Source: Liriodendron chinense | Taxonomy: Eukaryota > Streptophyta > Magnoliopsida > Magnoliales > Magnoliaceae | Assembly (NCBI GenBank): GCA_003013855.2 | Contig: ML058449.1 | Coordinates: 2,418,001 to 2,482,000 of the forward strand | Reading direction: 5' to 3' | Length of the DNA: 64,000 nucleotides | Part shown: in pieces, positions 57,693 to 64,000 of the stretch | Numbering within the stretch: the first letter of the stretch is position 1 | Layout of the letters: each line of letters begins with the position of its first letter | Translations under genes and position numbers: made by a program | The notes under the pieces: generated by a model | Seen by the model: only the letters and a program-made list of their open reading frames with translations | Told to the model about the DNA's origin: nothing | The model's database searches: none

Positions 57693-59990
57693 ATGAATCT
57701 TCTTTTCTCCTTGTCTTTTCTCTTCATTTTGTCCTCTTCCCATTTTGTCCTTTCTTGGGCAGCTTTGGATGATGATTTATGGGCCATAGTGGGAGGGGTT
57801 GGTGGGTCCCACACTCCAACACTTGGTGAGGGCTTTAATGATGGAGGGCTTCCTTTAATGGATGGTGGAGATGGAGCATTAAATGGGGGTATTGATGATG
57901 AATTAAGCTTGGTGGTTGGTGGAGCTTTGAATGGCTCCATTAATGGTGGGATGGCTGGAATTTCAGATTTGAATGGGCCCTTCATTATGGGAGAAATGGA
58001 TGGTATGGATAGGATGATGGGATGGGACATAGGTGAGGCTATGCTTCCCTTGAATGTGGGCCACATGGATGATGTGATGGATGGTGGTGATGGGACCACG
58101 AAGGACATAGATGGGCTGATCTCATGCTTGGATGGGATGGATGGTTCAGATGATACCTTTGACGGTTTGGATGCTCTTGATGAGGGCCAAGATGTGCGGT
58201 ATACTTGTTTGGGTGGACTTGATGTGATCATTGATGATGTCCCCCTGATGATGGACGGTGTAGATGCCTCGATGATCCCGTTGATCGGCCAGGATGATGT
58301 TTGGATTCATGATTTCCTATTGGAGAGGGCCGCAAGTCCAGATCTGACCGTTGATTCTTCGATCGGGGTAGCCGGAACCCTTCTGGATGGTTCAGATGCT
58401 TTCTTTGACGGTCAGATTGGTCAGGATGCCACGATGTGCGGTGTGATCTTTACTGGTAGCCCTTTTGATGGGGAGTATCGTCTTTCTCCTGATCGTCAGT
58501 CTTTTGCGCACTCTGTTCATGAGGTGGGCGAGTCTTCCCATGCGGCTGAGGTTATGACAGTTTCAGATAGTGATGCGACTATATCAGACATAGCCGTTAC
58601 TGAGGGCAGGTCAGGGGCTGTCGAGTCTGCAGAGGTTCCAGCTTTTTCTTCTCCTTCGCCCGTTGACCTTCCGATCCTTGATGAGTCATCATTGATTTAT
58701 GGGCCTTTTGTCCTGGAGGGGGTACCAGTGAGGACTTGTCAGCTGCTTCCTCGTCCTTCTTGCTCGCCACGACTACTTGCTTGGCTTGACAGCTTGTCAG
58801 CTTATGAGATTCGGGAGTTAGAGTCCTATGGCTTTGGCAGTCTGGTCCATATGGCTAGAGTTGATATTGACTGGAGGATGCTCGGAGCTGCCTTGATTGA
58901 CTGGGTCCCTTCGTTGAACTTTTTTGCGTTCAACGATATGGAGATGGGTCCTTCTTTGGAGGAGCTTGCATGCTTGACAGGCTTGCCCTGGGATTATGCT
59001 CAGTATTTTTCGCCGAAGACGTCGCCGAAGACTGCCACATCGCAGAACTGGTTTGGGATCCCCTATCTTGTTCAGCCTGCAGCTGTCGGTCAGGATGCTG
59101 TGGTGTTCTCCTTGGATTTACTGTATGATCTTTTTTCGGGTCCTCGGAGTGTGGCTGGTTCTACCTTTGCTCGAAATGCACTGATGTTCTATTTGATAGC
59201 TGAGGTGCTGTTCTCAGGATGGCGCAGGTCCCAGACCCCTCTGCTTTTTGAAGTGATGAGCCGAGCTATTCGATGGCAGGGGATCATTTCTCTCATCTTG
59301 GCCGAGCTATTCAATGGGCTGACTGACTGCGCCCTGGGCCGCACTCGTGTCCTTCGCGGCTGTTGTGCCTTTCTTCAGGTATCTTTTCTACATCTTTTCC
59401 TTTTGCTTTGTTAGGAATTGCTTTGCTCTAGCTGAACTTCTTTTCCTTTTTGTGATCAGGTCTGGCTATGGGAGCGTCTTTCTTTGACCGTTCCTATACC
59501 TTTTCCTGACACTCGTCGCCCAGACCTTATGCGACACATCATGGAGTTTCTTCCTCATACAGCTAGGATGAGCGAGCCCTTGTATCGCAGGATGTTCGCT
59601 GAACTTCGTGACTGGAACGTTCGTTGGGAGTCATCTTGGCTTTCTCTTCCTCCAGTGCTTTGTGATGCACACCGCCTTCCTTTGATGTTGGTAGGCTTTC
59701 GATCTTACTTTTCTTACCATCCCATTCGGTTCCTGCGGCAGTTTGGGTACGAGCAGGATGTTCCTCTTTTCGCTTTCACGGGTATCGGGCGTCGAGCACT
59801 TCCATCCAGATCCTCTGACTTTAGGACCCGGATTGATTGTTCTTGGGCGAGTTACTTGACTGCTGATTTGCTGGGTTTTGAGCTGCGGACTTTTCCGATG
59901 GCGACCGCCCCATATCAGTACTGGGTTGCTGAGCAGTCTTTGTATCGACGTATCCCTTGTGCAGCCAAGGCCGTCCGAGCAGCATGTTGA
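57693..59990 (+). CDS. PMD/DUF7745-like gene 2, antisense to retroelement, 3' end truncated
   Basis: Two plus-strand exons, 57693-59378 and 59460-59990, with an 81-bp GT-AG intron in phase 0. Splicing restores QVWLWERLSLTVPIPF across the junction. The product is 738 aa to the first stop. The N-terminal ~330 residues are low-complexity (Asp, Gly and Met rich, such as LDGMDGSDDTFDGLDALDEG) and may not all be translated; the true start could be later. From about residue 370 there is a PMD-like helical domain with VPSLNFFAFNDMEMGPSLEE followed by LACLTGLPWDY. The last ~12 codons (after about 59950) are antisense protease sequence, so the natural C-terminus has been lost at the junction. The apparent N-terminal signal peptide is probably a by-product of CT-rich DNA. 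Function unknown. Confidence 0.7.
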
Positions 59991-62900
59991 AAGAGGCTGA
60001 TATATCCAGGATTTGGAATGTGATGGTAGAGATTTCTGGACCTATCTGCACCTCTATGTCGACCTCTCCTTCTACTGATCGGCGGGTGTTGTCGAATGCT
60101 CTGACGCATATGGTGCTGGGTCGGAATGAAGAAGGATTGATTCCCAGACGTTCCGCAGTCTTGAGTGGACAGACGTTTAAGCTTGAGCCATTATCGATAA
60201 GGACCAGTGGGACGCAGAGGTCTTTATATCGTAAGGCTATGTTGAGGGATCGCCCATGATCTCGTCCTTCTGGTGGCAGCTCATTATCTGTGAAGGTGAT
60301 GGCGCGTGGAGCCAGGAGTTGTCCAATCATTAATGCTATCATCTCTGGTGCCGTATCAGAGGAGACGTGAGCATCGTTCAAGGTCTTGGCAAACATTTCT
60401 CGGTGTATGCGAGATGTGCAGAGTAGCTCCCATACTGAGATTTGAGCAGGGATTGACTTGAGCTGAGTCGCCACATCGTATGCGGCTTCATTTTTGTTGC
60501 CGAGGCCTGAGAGAGCGCCTTTGGGATCTCCTCTGTTTTGATTATCTCTTCGGATGCAACGCCCATTGGGATTCATGTTCCCCACTTCCGCACATTCTGG
60601 ATAGTGCCATGGAACCTCTTTGTAGTTTTCCTCCCTTTTGCCTTCTAGGACCACCGGTTCTTGCAACGGTGCTGGTGTGGGTACCAGATCTTCCTCGTAT
60701 GGAGCTTTTGCCTTGAGAACTACATTGTTGCCTGTGCTGAAGGGGTAATATCGAGGCTTGTCTTCATAGACCACATAAGGTCGTGGTCCTGGCTTGACTG
60801 TTCCTGGGGCAGGAGGCTCCCATGGAATGAATACTGGTCCTCTTGATATGGTAGGAGGTTTCTCTGTTCATCCGAGCTGCCGTAGCGTGATTGACACGCC
60901 TCCGGGATTTGCCCCTTGCAATATGACTGGCTCAACTGGAAGAGCTCCTTCCAAGACAACGGGCTCTTGCTGCTGATGAGTATAATCCTTCCATTGCGGA
61001 TTGGATTGTTCTGGAGTTGCCCCTTGCAAGATGACAGGTTCGTATGTGGGCTCAATGTATGATTGTGCTCCTTCCAGGACGACTGGTTCCCAGCTTGAAT
61101 GGTTGTAAGGTGCCCCTTGAACAACTGGTATATCATATGGAGGTGCTCCTTCGAGTACTACTGGCTTGGAGATTGAAGGAAGAAAGGGACTTGCCCCTTG
61201 CAAGATTGGAGGAGGATTTGTCGGCCCATAGGTGTAGGCATGAATGGATTGGATGGGGGAGAAGAAGCGATCGAGGCGTTCTTCTTCTTCTATACTGTTG
61301 ACGATGGGACCTCGAGATGAACTGGGGTCCGTCTGATGTTGAGGCAGAGGATTCTGAAGAATGTTGGTGGGAGCTGCTGCAGGAGTTCCAGGGACTGAGA
61401 TGACAATCTTGCGGTCATCAATCAGATCTTGTATGGCGTTCTTCAAAGTGAAGCATCGATCAGTGGCATGGCCACGCCCTTGATGATAGGCACAGTACTC
61501 GTTTTCTTGGTAGTTTGCTGGCAGAGGATGAGGAGGAGGCCTAGGTGTCATCAGAGTGAGTAACTGCTTTTGTACCAGCGTAGTCATGATTTGACTAAGT
61601 GGTTGACTGAGTGGAGTGAACTTCCTGAACTCCCTGTAATTCTGCCTGTTCTGGTATGAGTATTGGCCATTTCCTCTGAACTGCTGCTGTTGTCGAGGTG
61701 GTTGTGGCTGATACCGCTGAGGCTGATGCTGAACTTGATTCTGCTGATACTGTTGACGTCCCCGTGGGGGAGCATGTTGATTTCCTTGAGCAGTGGTGTT
61801 GATGTTGTTTACCTCTGTTGGGCGGGGAGGAGAACCACTGCGGTTTCCATTCCCGTGCCCGATAGGTCTTCCTTCCACTCTGTTCCTTTTGATTGGAGTG
61901 GCTTGATGAGGCCATGGGGAGATTGTCCCGGCCCGGATTCCTGCTTCGACTTGCTCTCCAGCACGGATCAATTGTGAGAAATTCGCATATGGATGCGAGA
62001 TGAGATACCCGGATATGCCTGGATATGTTGAATGAACAATCATGGAGATTTGTTCTTCGTCGTCGATAGGCGTTCGCATTCGAGCTGCCATAGCTCGCCA
62101 ACGTCCCACATAAGCTGATAGTGTTTCATCACTCCTTTTCCTGAGAGCTGCGAGGTCGGCTCTTCTGGGTGCCATGTTGAGATTGTACGCGAATCTGTCG
62201 ACGAAAGCCTGGGAAAGCTGTTCCCATGTCCTGATGCGGTGGCAGCCTAATGAAGTGTACCAATCTAGGGCATCGCCCTTCAGAGATTTTTAGAATAAAC
62301 GAATGAGGGCCCCTTCATTTCTTGAGATTGCGCTTAGTTCTCCACAGAAGGCCTTGAGATGTGCTGTGGGACAACCGCTGCCATCGTATCTTTTGAATTT
62401 TGGAACCTCAAAGTTTTGAGGTACTTGAGCATCTGGGAAGGGACACAAGTCTCTGAACTTGGTCGAAGGTAGATCAATTCCTTGCTGTCGCTGAAGCTGA
62501 TTTTGCAAGATCTGGAACTGCTCCCGCAACTCGTCCAGTCCTGAATGATCTGTTCGAGCGACTGGTGCCTCGTGGAGTAAGGCTCGTTCTTCTTCGGCAT
62601 AGTGGTCGATGTCTTCGACCCTATGGGCTTGCTGAAAAGCAACCGCGGGTTGCTGAAATTGGTTTGATGACTGAACTGGATTCTGATGAATTGGTGCTTG
62701 AAAGGATTGTGACTGAACTGGAGACTGTACTGAAGGTTGAACTGGAACTTGCTGGAAATTGACCGGATTTTGCTGAATTGAAGATTGCTGAAAATTAACT
62801 GGATTTTGCTGAATTGAAGATTGCTGGAAATTAACTGGAATCCTATCGGCGGGGATGTGCTGGAATTGAAAAGTGCTCCTGTTTGCAGGAGGCTGAGATG

Positions 62901-63501
62901 CTGGGAAGTGACCCCCTTGTTGGGTATTCGCCACTGTCCGCTGATTGATGTGGGCTTGACACTGACCCCTGTTGTGGGCATTCGCCAGTGCTGTCCCTGT
63001 TGCTGGAAATTGAATTGAAATCCCATCGGCGGGGATGTGCTGAAATTGAAAAGGTGTCCCATCGGCGGGGACATGCTGAGATCTACTGAGATTGTTGTTT
63101 GCAAGATTGACTGGAAGCTGACTGGATGTTCCTGCAACGGAAGTGCTCTGAGATGGCCTTGTCGTCGCAGGAAGATATTGAGAAGGATGCCCCATAGCGA
63201 AGGGCTGAGATGGCTGTTGTCGGTAGTCTTGGGCAGACTCCGATGGTTGCACTTGATTTGAACTGGAGGCCGGAAGGACCTGGCATGGCTGCTGAGATTG
63301 CTGAACTGGGCCAACCTGATTGTTGGCTGCTGCGGTGGCTTGTGCTTGCATGAATTGCAAGAGCATTTCTTGCATTGCTCTCATTCCTTGTGCCAATTCT
63401 TGTATGATTGGCGTATTATCAATGGGCTGTTGCACTGGAGGTTGCGCTTCGGTCATCTCGAGAGCAGGGAGGAGATGAGTTTCTTCTTCGTGGTCGGACA
63501 T
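59956..63501 (-). pseudogene. Ty3/gypsy gag-protease with two in-frame stops
   Basis: One continuous minus-strand frame starts at the ATG at 63501 (MSDHEEETHLLPALEMTEAQ). It is broken by TAA at 62290-62292 and TGA at 60868-60870. The N-terminal ~300 residues are Gln/Pro-rich with short repeats (PVNFQQSSIQQN). The gag core spans the TAA: KSLKGDALDWYTSLG, then LSQAFVDRFAYNLN and RKRSDETLSAYVGRW. A zinc knuckle YCAYHQGRGHATDRC lies near 61455-61505. A proline-rich stretch carries about eight copies of a PVVLEGA/PVILQGA motif. After the TGA comes an aspartic protease with active-site LIDNGSSLNVCPL and flap/C-terminal MLLGRPWLHK, where homology ends at about 59956. No reverse transcriptase, RNase H or integrase follows. 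Confidence 0.88.
60935..61235 (-). repeat. Degenerate heptad repeat PV(V/I)L(E/Q)GA in gag
   Basis: The motif appears as PPILQGA, PVVLEGA, PVVQGA, PVVLEGA, PVILQGA, PVVLEGA and PVILQGA at intervals of roughly 12-20 residues. A further copy (PVVLEGK) is downstream of the TGA at about 60650. At DNA level the plus-strand words GCTCCTTC(C/G)A(G/A)(G/T)AC and GCCCCTTGCAAGAT alternate. Confidence 0.85.
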
Positions 63502-63763
63502 GGCTTGCTGAGCCCGAGTGCGGATTATGCTGCGGTAGGGAAGTTGTCTCCGAACACGTTGAGCCCGAGGAGGCGCAATGGTGAGGACTATACTCTTTTT
63601 GGGTTTTGGAATTTTCTATATTTTTTTGGTTTTGGGATTTTCTATTTTTTTGTTTGTTTTGGGTAGAATGCTATGCAGATGAGATTGTATGAGGATTAGT
63701 GGCTTTCAAGTACGGGAAGGATTCTGTTTTTCAAGTTGGATCACGACTAGTGGGATTAGTTCA

Positions 63764-63781
63764 TCCCCAGTGGAGTCGCCA
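63764..63781 (-). other. Primer-binding site, tRNA-Arg type
   Basis: On the minus strand TGGCGACTCCACTGGGGA lies three bases inside the LTR end. It is complementary to the 3' end of plant tRNA-Arg(ACG), whose acceptor stem ends ...CCCAGTGGAGTCG plus CCA. tRNA-Arg primers are known for some Tat/Ogre-type plant elements. Confidence 0.75.
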
Positions 63782-63784
63782 TTC

Positions 63785-64000
63785 TGTGGACCCTCGCCGT
63801 TTCCGCGCTCCCACACGACGTTCTTCTCCCTTCCCCTTTCCTTTCGGAAAAGAAGGAGATGAGGATGCGTGAGTGCGAAATCGCCGTTTGTGCCACTGGC
63901 TTGCCTCGTTCTCGAGGGCTTCGTTTGGTGGTTGTGTTAAGCTGGATATGTTTAAGTGAGTTTATATAAGACCAGAGTCGCCACTAGCCAGTTACTTCGA
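63785..64000 (-). mobile_element. 5' LTR, outer part beyond window
   Basis: Matches 47811-48026 with four mismatches and no gaps in 216 bp. Only the inner end (U5) is visible. In the matching 3' LTR it continues as CTACAGTCGGCTAGACCCC. Confidence 0.9.

Larger units (their letters stand above)
47811..64000 (-). mobile_element. Tat/Ogre-like Ty3/gypsy LTR retrotransposon carrying antisense PMD genes
   Basis: Direct repeats at 47811 and 63785 (TGTGGACCCTCGCCGTTT) are 98% identical over the 216 bp visible. Read on the minus strand the order is: 5' LTR (continuing beyond 64000), tRNA-Arg primer site (63781-63764), gag (63501 down), protease (to about 59956), then two plus-strand PMD-type genes in place of pol, a non-coding stretch, and a long 3' LTR. 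The tRNA-Arg primer, long LTRs, protease of the DNGS type and extra antisense genes suggest the Tat lineage, but without reverse transcriptase this cannot be confirmed. The element continues past the window, so full length is unknown; two LTRs of about 5 kb would imply over 20 kb. Confidence 0.85.

Noticed and set aside
57512..58231. Minus-strand 239-codon frame opposite the N-terminus of PMD gene 2
   Set aside because: Pro/Ser-rich shadow of GGATGG-type repeats with no recognised domain. It does, however, weaken confidence that the opposite N-terminal frame is translated.
62334..63314. Alternative minus-strand frame (326 codons) overlapping gag
   Set aside because: A shifted reading of the Gln-rich repeats (Phe/Ser-rich). 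The frame with gag core homology is the neighbouring one.

Overview
This is repeat-rich nuclear DNA from a flowering plant. Genes carry GT-AG introns, two genes belong to well-known plant families (a BSD-domain protein and a LIFEGUARD/TMBIM protein), and most of the remaining sequence is plant transposon debris: Ty1/copia, Ty3/gypsy, LINE, hAT-like MITEs, and a very abundant family of palindromic ~480-500 bp MITEs with cores such as GTGGACCACACCA. The species cannot be named from the sequence. The palindromic repeats remind me of woody magnoliid-type genomes, but that is only an impression.

Layout. (1) 1-4.3 kb: one intact single-exon gene for a BSD-domain protein (1490-2953, +), with a MITE about 200 bp upstream of its ATG. 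(2) 4.3-17 kb: decayed transposons, namely LINE 3' fragments on both strands, hAT-like MITEs with 8-bp target duplications, palindromic MITEs, and long TA, GA and C tracts. (3) 17.1-21.6 kb: a 2.28-kb tandem duplication of non-coding sequence that already carried a hAT MITE. (4) 21.6-25.9 kb: MITE debris. (5) 25.95-34.15 kb, minus strand: a LIFEGUARD-type gene assembled here from four exons (241 aa). Its 6.57-kb first intron contains a broken copia element between two LTR-like arms in inverted orientation, plus a MITE. Two further MITEs sit immediately upstream of the ATG. (6) 37-45 kb: a FAR1-related (MULE-transposase-derived) pseudogene with two frameshifts and two nonsense codons, enclosed by an inverted repeat about 7.8 kb across, so probably a dead MULE or its derivative. 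(7) 45.4-47.8 kb: a hAT-like element with an exact 8-bp target duplication and more MITEs, the last cut by the next element.

(8) 47.8 kb to beyond 64 kb: one large LTR retrotransposon in minus orientation, and the most interesting feature here. It has direct LTRs (about 98% identical over the 216 bp that can be compared), a primer-binding site matching the 3' end of tRNA-Arg, a long 3' LTR with its own internal tandem repeats, and gag plus an aspartic protease. The expected reverse transcriptase, RNase H and integrase are absent. In their place, on the opposite strand, are two genes of the plant mobile domain (PMD) type. The first has two short GT-AG introns that splice in frame and one nonsense codon; the second has one intron and runs out at the protease junction. 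Because the genes are antisense to the retroelement transcript, their introns would survive retrotransposition. The element therefore looks like a non-autonomous Tat/Ogre-like carrier of antisense, intron-containing PMD genes. Gag itself has two in-frame stops, so this copy would depend on proteins from other copies.
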